In this document: in pieces, positions 12,001-18,590 of the stretch
How positions within the stretch are numbered: the stretch's first letter is position 1
How the letters are laid out: each line of letters starts with the position of its first letter
Program-made: the position numbers and the translations under genes
Notes under the pieces: generated by a model
What the model was told of the DNA's origin: nothing
The model's input: the letters and a program-made list of their open reading frames with translations, nothing else
Database searches by the model: none
Assembly (NCBI GenBank): GCA_039621445.1
Contig: CP154955.1
Coordinates: forward strand, 51,551,384 to 51,615,383
Length of the DNA: 64,000 bases
Direction: 5' to 3'
Origin: Euglena gracilis
Taxonomy: Eukaryota > Euglenida > Euglenophyceae > Euglenales

Positions 12001-13380
12001 GAAACCCCGGACTGTCTTTTTTACACACTTATTAAATTCCAGCGTGAAAAAAGAATCCAAACACACTCAGAGATGTAGTCCCAATTTTTTGTTTGTTTAT
12101 GACCATACTCTAGAGCTTTTCAAAAAATTTGAGTCTAAATGATGGCTGAAGAGCGTCCACCTATTTTTTTTACCAAAAAATAATTTCCAAAAATTCAATT
12201 TCTGTTACAGATTTGGACATTCTAAAATTGACTTAGGGTGTTCGTGCCAAAGATCAGTCAAGTGGGGAGAACTTGCCCATTGCCAGAAACATGTACCAGA
12301 CAGGAAGCTCCAGTTTTTAAAACAATGCTTATGTCAAAATGATATTACGTCCCCACTCCTCATCACACCTCCCTCACCCTCTCTCACTCTCCTCATTCTT
12401 TTAACCTGACTTTTTTTTGAGGCAGGCCTGCTTGCCAAACTTGGATCACGTCGCGGCTGAAATATGCAGGATATGCTTGACACAGCGCAACGCAAAATGC
12501 AGGGATTGCGGTCCACCACTGCAGCCACGGAGTGGCCAGAATTGGAGATGGCATCCATGATGCCCTGGAGGGTGTCGATGTGCCGCTTCAGAACCGCTGG
12601 GTTTATATTGATAGCCCGGACAACGTTCACTCCAAGCTCCTCCGATGGAGATACCTTCGGAACCAACCAAAAAGACCTTTTGTGCCCGTTTTTTCTCTCT
12701 TCGGAATCACGTCCAACAGCTGCTGAATTCCTGCAGGTTGTGGATTTAGGTGACCTAAACCTGCAATCTTTCAAAAGATTCGGAAGTGAAATTACATCGT
12801 CCTGCTCATGAGGGGAAAAATGTGACAATGGCCAAATTTCTCATCAGTGGATGTCAGCCATGAAAAAGAATCGATGCCATTTTCGTTGCTGTATGACAAG
12901 GAGGAGATCGGCCGATTCCGCTGTCCCGGAGCATCTGCACCTTCTGTTCGTATATGTCCACTTGCCCGCTGAGGATATCTGCATTCCGGTCCAGTACCCG
13001 CTTCACGTCCACCCCCAGCCCAGCCAGATAGGACGTCACCCGCTCCACCCGCTCCACGTCGCATGCAGGTTTTTGTTTATCCCCCCACCCGCAGAGGGAG
13101 CTGTTTCCTTTCAACTTCATGCGTTCTACTGTAAAATGCCTTCCCAAAGCGACCCGTTATGTTATTTACGGGTGTGGATTTGAAATAGCCGGTTCTGGCC
13201 AATGGGGCCAATGGGGCTTTTGGGCCCAAGATTTATGTTAAAAAGGGAGATTAAGTCCATTAATCCCTGTAACAACATCAACCCCCATTTTTGTTGCCCC
13301 AGGCCTAATCATTTCATTTAAAACCTGGGTGTATGATGCAACTGCCGGGTTGCGCCGCAGCACCTGCTCGCATGTGACCA
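2700..13380 (-). CDS. mTERF-family gene, copy A (multi-exon, partial model)
   Basis: Translated minus-strand islands carry serial mTERF-type helical motifs. In order 5' to 3' they are: EQVLRRNPAVASY (13.35 kb), VTSYLAGLGVDVKRVLDR and QKVQMLRDSGIG (13.0 kb), LGVNVVRAININPAVL followed by AAVVDRNPCIL (12.56 kb), KVRSVLDYLTGLDVDV (4.63 kb), RPDALQQRVQFLSEHGLDVV (3.86 kb) and PILTFVLHEMGRPLSEV with WGCSLEGRLRPQ (2.77 kb). The last matches the usual mTERF C-terminal repeat, which ends in SLE.R..PR. mTERF proteins are nucleic-acid-binding solenoids, normally imported into mitochondria or plastids, acting in organelle transcription, RNA maturation or ribosome assembly. The individual target cannot be inferred. 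The 5' end and transit peptide were not found. The intron between the 12.5 and 4.66 kb exons contains the 5.15 kb block. Exon joins are inferred from GT/AG signals shared with copy B. Confidence 0.75.
2990..3029 (+). repeat. AAC microsatellite
   Basis: About 12 AAC units followed by AAT. Confidence 0.95.
3803..3920 (-). CDS. mTERF copy A, internal exon (RPDALQQRVQFLSEHG)
   Basis: The minus strand reads PNVLGMRPDALQQ, then RVQFLSEHGLDVVHSIN and SYPAILQTS. This is a complete mTERF repeat, with two helices followed by the P-x-I/V-L turn. A TTCAG precedes the exon (AG at 3,922-3,921), and a possible GTCAG donor follows. Joining it to the upstream 4,592-4,658 exon in frame needs a GC donor (GGT|GCTC), giving NRT-VPNVLGM. 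That join is inference only. Confidence 0.7.
4592..4658 (-). CDS. mTERF copy A, short internal exon
   Basis: A 67-base minus-strand island reads FDKVRSVLDYL followed by TGLDVDVRNRT. This fits the first half of an mTERF repeat (V-x-x-V-x-x-Y-L...L-x-V-D-V). It follows a TAAG acceptor and precedes GTGCTC. Copy B has an island of identical length at 48,285-48,351 reading VVDYLTELHVDVPNRT. Confidence 0.65.
5189..6010 (+). mobile_element. Inverted-repeat (MITE-like) element, copy A
   Basis: The left end GTCCAGACCATACCATTGTT is an imperfect inverted repeat of the right end, AAGCAATGGCATGGCCCAGAC read backwards. The interior is AT-rich with CAGTCAGTCACC motifs just inside both ends and no coding potential. 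The matching element in copy B (48,856-49,199) is 344 bp, so the interior differs by about 480 bp. A further end copy lies at 27,857. The 5.15 kb block begins exactly at its right end. Confidence 0.6.
6083..6919 (+). CDS. GC-rich 278-codon ORF, putative transposase-like N-terminal exon
   Basis: The ORF opens at ATG 6,083 with good third-position GC and closes at TAG 6,917. Notable segments are a helical Arg/Glu/Ala-rich body, then WFDNFWKRAMTSNPRMVIRT (about residues 182-201), then GAIPEYPGYPSLEQLL. The W-F-D-N-F motif followed by basic residues resembles the D-N core of some large eukaryotic DNA-transposon proteins, but I cannot name the family. GC content collapses after about 6,890, so the last dozen codons are probably not coding. 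A GT at 6,884 and an AG at 7,368-7,369 would join it in frame to the next ORF, giving ...VPLD-NARVPVWRPF. That join is inference. Confidence 0.55.
   Translation: MESSQASSTHSRRRGYEGYSEEAALAAEAGKVLGQLVKAHYAATYEEFVAAVVQRGHPLQTLVVQVAHTRVPLRTEGGAALLEELAREPRRQRIELLLKDAWAVYRALRQHACPRAAQRVVAEEHEAPLARHRAASRLLRPSGILPEEPMWNRQWRRQRACERLEDLWQQSEGRSCVLWFDNFWKRAMTSNPRMVIRTHDCCVMAMMRTAVGAIPEYPGYPSLEQLLGRIHRVSARLVRSDLPAFLELVAEIGARPLEAQELRVPLDVPRTSERLNVF
7048..7070 (-). repeat. Palindromic repeat 1 of the 5.15 kb block
   Basis: Read on the minus strand it is TTTGCGCAATTGCGCGCAC. The core TGCGCAATTGCGCA is a perfect 14-bp palindrome. Confidence 0.85.
7163..7184 (+). repeat. Palindromic repeat 2 of the 5.15 kb block
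   Basis: ATTTGCGCATTTGCGCGCAG, a variant with ATTT in place of AATT in the core. Confidence 0.8.
7249..7286. repeat. Palindromic repeat 3: perfect 38-bp palindrome
   Basis: Two repeat units head to head form an uninterrupted 38-bp perfect palindrome. It starts TTTTGATGCGCGCATTTGCG and ends with its reverse complement. It lies 100-140 bases upstream of the second ORF. Confidence 0.9.
7385..9412 (+). CDS. GC-rich ORF (up to 675 codons) of the 5.15 kb block
   Basis: The frame is open from 7,367 to TGA 9,410, with no ATG at the start. The first residues WRPFMLTDDRISSQVGM look mid-protein, which supports splicing from the preceding ORF. Segments in order: LPLLVDINLWYRQLKVVYG (about 35-55), PPLYGVWHAYKQVLYVLYRR (about 71-90), a charged coiled-coil-like stretch rich in R, Q and E (about 145-235), then acidic and Trp-containing regions. 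A 268-bp unit is tandemly repeated (8,609-8,876 and 8,877-9,144). Since 268 is not a multiple of 3, the second unit is read in another frame. The protein-like reading of the second unit continues to 9,326 in a different frame. Past about 9,240 the DNA is AT-richer and probably non-coding. Confidence 0.55.
   Translation: MWRPFMLTDDRISSQVGMLKVLRFLKGDVLGRVRAPLPLLVDINLWYRQLKVVYGRECQRWDAGEALRQLPPLYGVWHAYKQVLYVLYRRLLPLFLFLQRGTMAPGEQWSTKPKVRALEMWIGAMLLVPADRRARLRRLIRTLRRRRDTVAPEVERRRQQTQQARRRQEEAERQTARQVRHATASAKMERAWQSGSREMECIRALEHCRRKEAQAVEALEHLERDLAVAQALEDLLVVWAPACFALGWQVRECHWEERRPQTGGQARKVLCNALTMLLHLEAPTPGHRPRGHSDYVRTLACALLMWDRWHEQLPACCFSEEVNEATLSRLGGSTQQHPEAVEVEDVMDLYLLVRQGHHGARELRAGGVDRRWLADCLRNLDHLLDGSELRPPVDAPDWLVHQMVTYASVRGLRPERRRQPEELDADEGEESEDQSVVPRWPDGWVGAPSLLAPDAGPKGETVLKDVLQYALRTLLKDQVPSADAAAELDQLCYDAQAGEGAAPGATAAAGGAGRGRGGGVRGPVRGPAVAGRLGGSAVPAGARRGAKGRDGPEGRAAVRAADAPEGPGALSRRGGGAGPAVLRRAGWQQPAVAGGGGPVPGPLGQRAGSPPSTSAEGCWAGSSQTRGWSFTFWGEGCNYCHRCSADMIHRGIPKCNVAFAHLRASNVKKKYASGW
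8609..8876 (+). repeat. 268-bp tandem repeat, unit 1
   Basis: Begins GTGAGGGGGCTGCGCCC and is followed directly by unit 2. In the main frame it reads VRGLRPERRRQPEELDADEG and ends LDQLCYDAQAG. Confidence 0.9.
8877..9144 (+). repeat. 268-bp tandem repeat, unit 2
   Basis: Nearly identical to unit 1; I see three substitutions by eye, at GTGCGCC/GTCCGCC, GGCCGAAG/GGCCAAAG and near 9,143. It carries a good GTGAGG donor at 8,877 and a CGCAG acceptor ending at 9,140. Removing 8,877-9,140 (264 bp) would keep the downstream frame used in the long ORF. Confidence 0.9.
9358..9382 (+). repeat. Palindromic repeat 4 of the 5.15 kb block
   Basis: ATTTGCGCATTTGCGCGCAT followed by CAAA. Confidence 0.85.
9458..9482 (+). 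repeat. Palindromic repeat 5 of the 5.15 kb block
   Basis: ATTTGCGCAATTGCGCGCAT followed by CAAAA. Confidence 0.85.
9764..9787 (+). repeat. Palindromic repeat 6 of the 5.15 kb block
   Basis: TTTGCGCAATTGCGCGCATC followed by AAAA. It lies about 25 bases upstream of the candidate acceptor at 9,812. Confidence 0.85.
9813..10049 (+). CDS. Possible terminal exon in the 5.15 kb block
   Basis: Follows TTCACTGCAG (AG at 9,811-9,812). It is open to TGA at 10,047, reading WGTASLPLPVAADSSSEGSL, then a low-complexity Arg/Ser/Pro tail ending in YVPADPFEGSD. It is GC-rich like the neighbouring ORFs and preceded by a palindromic repeat at 9,764. It has no start codon of its own and no recognised domain. 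Confidence 0.4.
   Translation, partial: WGTASLPLPVAADSSSEGSLRERPTRRSRFESPGPDTSPQRPGGRVQAERGAATSSRDTVEPRASHAYVPADPFEGSD
10050..10594. other. Intergenic gap inside the 5.15 kb block
   Basis: About 545 bases between the possible terminal exon and the 118-codon ORF. Mixed composition with several CG-rich stretches, no open frame with coding character and none of the palindromic repeats. It presumably holds the 3' end of one transcription unit and the promoter of the next. Confidence 0.4.
10595..10951 (+). CDS. Small hypothetical protein, 118 aa
   Basis: ATG in a strong context (CACCATGG), TGA at 10,949. Residues 1-55 are a Pro/Ala/Glu-rich tract. After a basic RVRPRNTARKLP stretch, residues 60-118 are mixed and globular-looking (IAEVYKEKVEQWVLATST, then LHVDYGMTEGQTRPLDNN and EVERKLRQLVVMAI). 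GC-rich, like the other ORFs in the block. No family recognised. The tail could be a short DNA-binding or dimerisation module, but no motif shows it. Confidence 0.5.
   Translation: MADPVAVPPEREPAVPGQAEPGTEVAESGAEPAPAEAAAAQEPKPAAKPGRVRPRNTARKLPIAEVYKEKVEQWVLATSTKLPLDTLHVDYGMTEGQTRPLDNNEVERKLRQLVVMAI
11051..11074 (+). repeat. Palindromic repeat 7 of the 5.15 kb block
   Basis: CTTGCGCAATTGCGCGCACA followed by AAAC. It sits about 100 bases after the stop of the 118-codon ORF and about 90 bases before the block's right end. Confidence 0.85.
11161..11350 (-). other. Conserved block in both copies, coding frame uncertain
   Basis: Matches 49,200-49,395 in copy B. On the minus strand one frame reads PRVALLSSMG, which could be the start of an mTERF repeat. 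Another reads WTMTPGWRCCRPW. Substitutions between copies do not clearly favour either frame, so I leave it as a possible exon. Confidence 0.35.
12484..12639 (-). CDS. mTERF copy A, internal exon (LGVNVVRAININPAVL)
   Basis: A 156-base, 52-codon minus-strand island reads ELGVNVVRAININPAVL, then KRHIDTLQGIMDAI, then SNSGHSVAAVVDRNPCIL. It holds one and a half mTERF repeats with two P-x-x-L turns. An AG lies just upstream and a GT just downstream. Copy B has the same 156-base length, with about equal numbers of silent and replacement changes by hand count, and much more conservation than the flanking introns. A further short piece, IQQLLDVIP at about 12.70-12.74 kb after CTGCAG, may be a separate exon or part of this repeat. 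Confidence 0.75.
12905..13060 (-). CDS. mTERF copy A, internal exon (VTSYLAGLGVDVKRV)
   Basis: The minus strand reads CDVERVERVTSYLAGLGVDV, then KRVLDRNADILSGQ, then VDIYEQKVQMLRDSGIG. This is a full mTERF repeat. Copy A has DRNADIL where copy B (51,020-51,178) has the more canonical ERYPDIL, so copy A has lost the usual turn proline. Splice boundaries are unclear: no good GT follows DSGIG in a frame shared by both copies. Confidence 0.7.
13325..13378 (-). CDS. mTERF copy A, 5'-most recognised exon
   Basis: The minus strand reads EQVLRRNPAVASYTQ and stops at CAG|GTTTTA, a good donor at 13,325/13,324. The V-L-x-R-N-P-A-V pattern fits an mTERF turn. The acceptor is uncertain because several AGs lie in GCGAGCAG. 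Upstream of here, 13.4-14.3 kb is AT-rich with a long CA repeat, and I see no further convincing mTERF repeat. Confidence 0.55.
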
Positions 13381-13896
13381 TTTCTCTTGATTTCTGATCA
13401 GTGCAATAGACCATATTGTGCTTAAAGACACTTTGCTGAAAAATTACCACGTGAAAAGTATTTGCGAATAATGAAACAGAACTCTTTGGGGCATCGGCCA
13501 CAATTAAAACAAAGAGATTCCGGCGCACCCCTGCACCGTGCATGTACAACGCCATGTGACCAGAGCTTTCACTTCGTTTGCACATGCATCTCCAACACAT
13601 TGACTTTGTCCAATTTTTTTCCAACTGTTTTTTGCTTCGAAAACGAAATATTTTTGTGGAGGATGGAGGGTGCACAATTTTCTTAGAAAATGACATTACA
13701 AACAACAACACAATGCGTAACCAATACCCAATGGTGGCATGTCCTTGGCACGTCGACGCCATACAAAGCGGGGTTAGGCAGTGATTTGTGAAGGGAAATG
13801 AATGCAGACACTCCTGTCACAATCCGGACAAAACTGTCAGGAAAAAGCATCTAATTTCAAAGAGTGCACAAGAGGTGCTGCTGGGGTGTACTATTT

Positions 13897-13901
<5 letters not shown>

Positions 13902-13943
<42 letters not shown>

Positions 13944-14033
13944 CACACCCACACACACACACACCCACACAACACACACACACACATGCACAATACACAC
14001 ACGCACACAACACACACACACACACACACATAT
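13902..14033 (+). repeat. CA microsatellite, copy A
   Basis: Dinucleotide CA runs with occasional CC and TG interruptions. The copy B partner near 53,280-53,375 is shorter. Confidence 0.95.
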
Positions 14034-15611
14034 TCTCCAGATTAAATAAACAAGCCTGACCCTCACCCTTCTCCAAGGCACACCGATATTACATATAATT
14101 GGTAATGGGGGAGGGAGGGAGGGCGGGCGGGTGGGAGGGAGGGAGGAGATAATGGAGGAGGGGAAGGCGAAACCTTTCAAGTTCATCCCCAAGAAAGTTG
14201 TCACCTAACAAGTCAGCGAGTGCAAGACTGGGTGTCACCTTACTGGGGGGCCCCTGAAGTGGACTTTATGATACGACAAATCAGCTGGTTGTCAACTCAA
14301 ATAATCTCGGGTAGGTGACAATCTCACAGGTGTGACAATTCTGGGAGGCGGCGCGCTTGGGCTAATTGACAACTTTCCAGGCGTGAAACTTCCTGCAGAA
14401 GGTACTTGTGAACTTATGTATGTCTGCACATATCTGAGGCTGTCGCGGGATATGTCAAAGGCATCATTGAGCACTTACCTCTAACACCAATATCGTTTTT
14501 TGTAGCCCCTTCCAAATGGACCTTGAAATCTCCATCGGAGCTCACCTCAACATTAATTAAAATCAAACTTGTAAGGCCCGTTGTATTTTGCTGCTTCTGA
14601 ATGAATATGAAGGTTTATGTTTATGTTTATGACTGGGGTAACCCCCCAAAAATGAAACCTGGGTCTTATTTTTGGGTCCGTTGCTGGAAACCTCCAGGGG
14701 GGGGGTCTCATTTTTGGGGGGGTCTTATTTTTGGATTTTTTTCTTGACCGACCCGGGCCCGAAAAAAACATCTTTTTTCAGGTTCCCAAAAGCATTAAAA
14801 ATCTCCCTTCGGCGCTCCGCGCCATGTGTGAATTGGTGTAAATTGACATTTAGCGCTTTTTTGCACTTCAAAAATCTGAAAATTTTTGAAATCTCATCAT
14901 TTTTGTGTGTGAAATCGGGATTTTTGGCAAATTTTCAGGGGAAATTTTCACCCTCTTCGGCGCTTCGCGCCGTCAGGGGGTCTTATTGTTGGGGGGTGTA
15001 ATTTGGGGGGGGGGTTAGCACTGGCGTGTGAATGCTCGGGACAAGAGGACATCATTGCCGCCAGGGGCAAAGGCGCCACCCATTCGAGGTGCGCCTGCAG
15101 AGCTGTGCTGGGGACCCTGGGCGGCAGCTTTGGCCGTCCGCGGCGACCTGAGGAACCATTTGTGACCAGGCTACGCCAAACCATTCCAAAACCAAAGGCC
15201 TTTCAGCATTTTTTTGACAGAGGTTTTTATAAGACCCGGGAGGTGGGGGGTTGGCAGGGGGGGGAATTTTTGGGTGGGTCAAGTTTGGTCAAGCGCCAAA
15301 AATAGACAACCCCCTTCGGCGGTACCAGCTTGGCCTGCACCCCCCCCCAGGGGGGTGGACCCACTGATCTCCAAATCACAAACCTTAAAAACAATCTGAT
15401 TTAGGACACCCCCTGCTGACTGTTGGAGGGAAAAATAACCCCTCTTTGAGTTGAATTTTGTTGCACAGAGCGTTGCCTATTGTGCCCCAGGAGACCAGTG
15501 GGCTGAAAATAACTGCTGGCTGCCCCCGCCCCGACAGAAGGGGGTCTGGCATAAGGCTGATGACTGGTCAGATCGCGCTGCCCTTGGGGTTGTTTCCCAT
15601 TCAACGTACCC

Positions 15612-16040
15612 CCCCCCCCCGGGCAATGGTCGCGCGACAAATTGGGCAGCACGGAGGGGGGTGACAATTGCCTGGGGGCGTCAATTGCCCGTGGGCGTCA
15701 ATTGCCCGGGGGCATCAATTGCCCACCCATGTCAGCCACATTAAAACCAAATGACCAAAAACACCATCGGAAACACCAGTGAACGCGCAAAAATGCACCT
15801 ATGGTTTGGTGTGATATTGTGCAGAGCATTTGGTATGCGCAAATTCTCAGCACGCTGTAGCGAAATAGAAGATCAATCGAGTCGTGTCGGCGAAAAAAAA
15901 AGTTCACAGACATCTTCTGTGGGGGGGGGGGGTGACAAATTGGGCAGCACGGAGAGGGGTGACAATTTCCCAGGGTGACAAATTGGCTGGCACAGCCAGG
16001 GGTGACAATTACCCGGGGGCGTCAATTGCCCGGGGGCGGG
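15612..16040 (+). mobile_element. CCCGGGCAATTG-end repeat element, copy 1
   Basis: Begins with C-run GGGCAATGGTCGCGCGACAA, then repeated GTCAATTGCCCGGGGGC units. It ends with the same units before GGGTTGCTTCTG. The unique middle (15,735-15,915) matches 61,275-61,450 in inverted orientation. Confidence 0.7.
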
Positions 16041-17483
16041 TTGCTTCTGTCGCCTGCCTCTCCAGAACCTGGCATCCAAACTTTAACTCTCCTTTCTCCT
16101 TCCCTGGGCTGACTCAGGGGAGGACCAAAATAGGACTGGAAATACCTGGGGGAACAGCTGCGGACGGCGGAGGGGTGGATGTCCTCGAGGTGGTGAGGAA
16201 TCTGGCACCAGATTGCTGTTGTGGACTTCGAGGGGTTCCAGCCGGCCAGCTGGGAAAATGGTGCCGGCTGGACCCCCGGGCTGGATGCGGCGGGTACCCG
16301 AGAATTGACAAAAGAGAGAGCCCAAATCCCGCTGGGTTGGATTTTTCGGCTCAATTTTTTGCAGCAAATACCCAAAGGCCCTCAAAATTTTTGACACTTT
16401 TTTTTAAAAAAATGGTGTGGTGCGACACGATTATTTTTCGGCACAGCCCAGCTTTGCTGGACTGACGGAACTTTATTTCACTCGACCCCCCCCCCCTTCC
16501 CCCCTTCCCGGGGCCCACAGCTCGACTGGTGGCTGCTGGCCGGTAAAACAGGCACTGGCTGGTTGGACCCCAAAAGAATTCTTTGCACCTAGCCCACCTT
16601 TGGACAATGGTGTTGAGGGGGGATTGAGGGGGCAATTTTCACCAGTTGCACCACAGCCGCTGGACAGGGTTTCTATTTCTCAGGAAACCCCTCAAGGAAG
16701 CTTTCACAAGTGTGCATTTGTGCAAAGGCTGGGGGCTCATGTGCGGCATCCTTTGGGGTCCCTCACACCGAAAGCAGCTCAATTGAAATAAATTCCACAG
16801 CATTGGGTGGGGATAATCAAGTCTTAGATCAAACTCTGCCACCATGACGGAAAGCAGTGCCCTTCACCCCCCCCCCCCCACCGCCCTTTTGCCCGGCCAC
16901 CAAAACCCAGCTCTCGTCAACACTGGCATGGCCCTGACATGTCCTGTGCGGGGAGTGGGTCAGCAACACGGCAGCGGGAGTGGAACCCTCCCACCCTGTC
17001 CAAGACACAGAAAAGCTCCATAAATGTGCCGTTTGACACAGGGGGTGTGTCAACGACATGTCTTGGACAATGGGGGGGGGGTAGGGAGCGCAAATGCGAA
17101 TAGGAGGGGGGGGGGCATGGCCTTCCAGGAACCCAATACAACAGCATAGAAACTGCAAGAAAACTCAGGATCGGCAACTGCGCACCTTTTTGACCAAAAT
17201 TTGGGCCGTGCCGCCCATCCCCGGCCCATTTGGTCCAATTTCTTCGGCACCTTCCAAACAAAAATAGCCTACCACCCTTCCTTCACCTGTCTTGGGCACC
17301 TGGGAAACTTCAAAACCTGTTGATGGGGGATTCTGGAGATGGAAAAAGACGGCGTGCTGGCTGGCATCTCCCCCAGGGGGTGGGTCCTCCCTGGCTTGAG
17401 CGACGCCTTGCCTCGTCCATCTGGGGGTAAATTTGAATCCAGGGAGAGTGGGGGCACTCAAATAACAGCAACAGATCACTGAC

Positions 17484-17578
17484 TGGCTCCACAGGGTGTC
17501 CGACCACGGAAGAACAACCACATGACGGAAGGGCTCGAGCTCCTTCCCGTCTACCGCCACAGGCAACGGGGGCAGGAA
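17484..17578 (-). CDS. Conserved exon of unknown gene, copy A
   Basis: A 95-base minus-strand island follows CTCTCTCAG and reads FLPPLPVAVDGKELEPFRHV followed by VVLPWSDTLWS. It ends at CCA|GTCAGTG. Copy B (55,872-55,966) has the same length and is about 95% identical. I do not recognise a family. It may be an N-terminal exon of the mTERF gene or belong to a separate upstream gene. Confidence 0.5.
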
Positions 17579-17615
17579 CTGAGAGAGATACAGATAGGTG
17601 TGTGTGATGACACCA

Positions 17616-17740
17616 CACACACACAACGTACACACACCGACACCCACACTCACTCACTCACACACCCCAACACACACACACACACACCCACACCCACACT
17701 CACTCACTCACACACTCACACACACAACATGCACACAAAT
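17616..17740 (+). repeat. CA/CT-rich microsatellite
   Basis: Mixed ACAC and ACTC units in copy A. Confidence 0.9.
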
Positions 17741-18449
17741 GTTGTCACAATACACACATTTTGCCACACACACAAACACACAACACACATACACAAAACA
17801 GCACAATGCAACACAACACATCACATCACAACACAACGCAACGCAACACAACACAAAACCAAATACAAAGACACACATGTGTGCACACGCACACAGGCAG
17901 GCAAGCACCTGTATTGTGATGGTGATGTGTGTGTGTGTGTGTGTGCGTGTGCTTGTGTGTACATTGTATTTTGGGCAACATTTAATCGCCTTTGGTGCCA
18001 CACAAATCTTTGCTTGATTTGTAAAATGCAGCTGTGAAAACATTCTTCAAGGTTGTGGATAGAGCTGGATCAAGCCACCCACAACTATTGGAATGAGATA
18101 AATAATAATTTTTAGGGATTTTCTCCTTGTAAACAAAAGAAAGAATTGAGGCTCCCGGAGCTTTTTTAATATGTACTCCAATTTATAATGTTTATTTTGC
18201 TTTAATCTGAAGCTTGATTGTTTGATCTCCAGAAAATCTTCCTCCAATATTCCTCAAAAAACCAGTTTTACGGTAAGCACGCGTGCTTGACGACGAGGAG
18301 CAGAATGAATCAAAGAGAAAAATATTTTGTTTTCCCCCTGCAAGAATGTTTACCGAGTTAAAAAGTAGTCCATAGCAAATCTTTAGGGGATACAACCGTG
18401 CAGAGAAACACTCCGAAACAGTGGAAAAAGAGTTCTTCATTTTGGGCAC

Positions 18450-18590
18450 CGCCATGAGCAGCAGTGCCCCCTGCAAAACTGAGGCCAGACCTTGAGCGTG
18501 AACGTTGAGCACAGTTGTGGTAATTGCCTCAAGGGGGTGCATCAAAAGGGGGACAGCGGGCAACGGCGGCGCAGCGTAAAAGATGCGAAT
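18450..18590 (-). CDS. Conserved hydrophobic exon of unknown gene, copy A
   Basis: A 141-base minus-strand island follows CTCGTAG and reads IRIFYAAPPLPAVPLLMH, then PLEAITTTVLNV, then HAQGLASVLQGALLLMA, ending before GTGCCC. Copy B (57,046-57,186) has the same length and open frame, although the two differ by several single-base indels that cancel out. In the indel-free first third most changes fall at third codon positions. It is hydrophobic and may be part of a membrane segment or targeting sequence. Not recognised. Confidence 0.5.

Larger units (their letters stand above)
13400..17480. other. Copy A region upstream of the recognised mTERF exons
   Basis: Contains a CA repeat, GTCTTATTTTTGG-type ends (14,640-14,990) and two blocks conserved with copy B but without a decisive frame. 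One is 15,030-15,180; its substitutions fall evenly over codon positions. The other is 16,100-16,240, following the acceptor-like CCTGGGCTGACTCAG on the plus strand, where third-position changes slightly favour plus-strand coding of GVDVLEVVRNLAPD. Confidence 0.4.

Noticed and set aside
15030-15180. Plus-strand exon (CACRAVLGTLGGSFGRPRRP) conserved in copy B at 54,510-54,650
   Set aside because: Substitutions between the copies fall about equally on all three codon positions, so coding is not supported, although the block is clearly conserved by descent.
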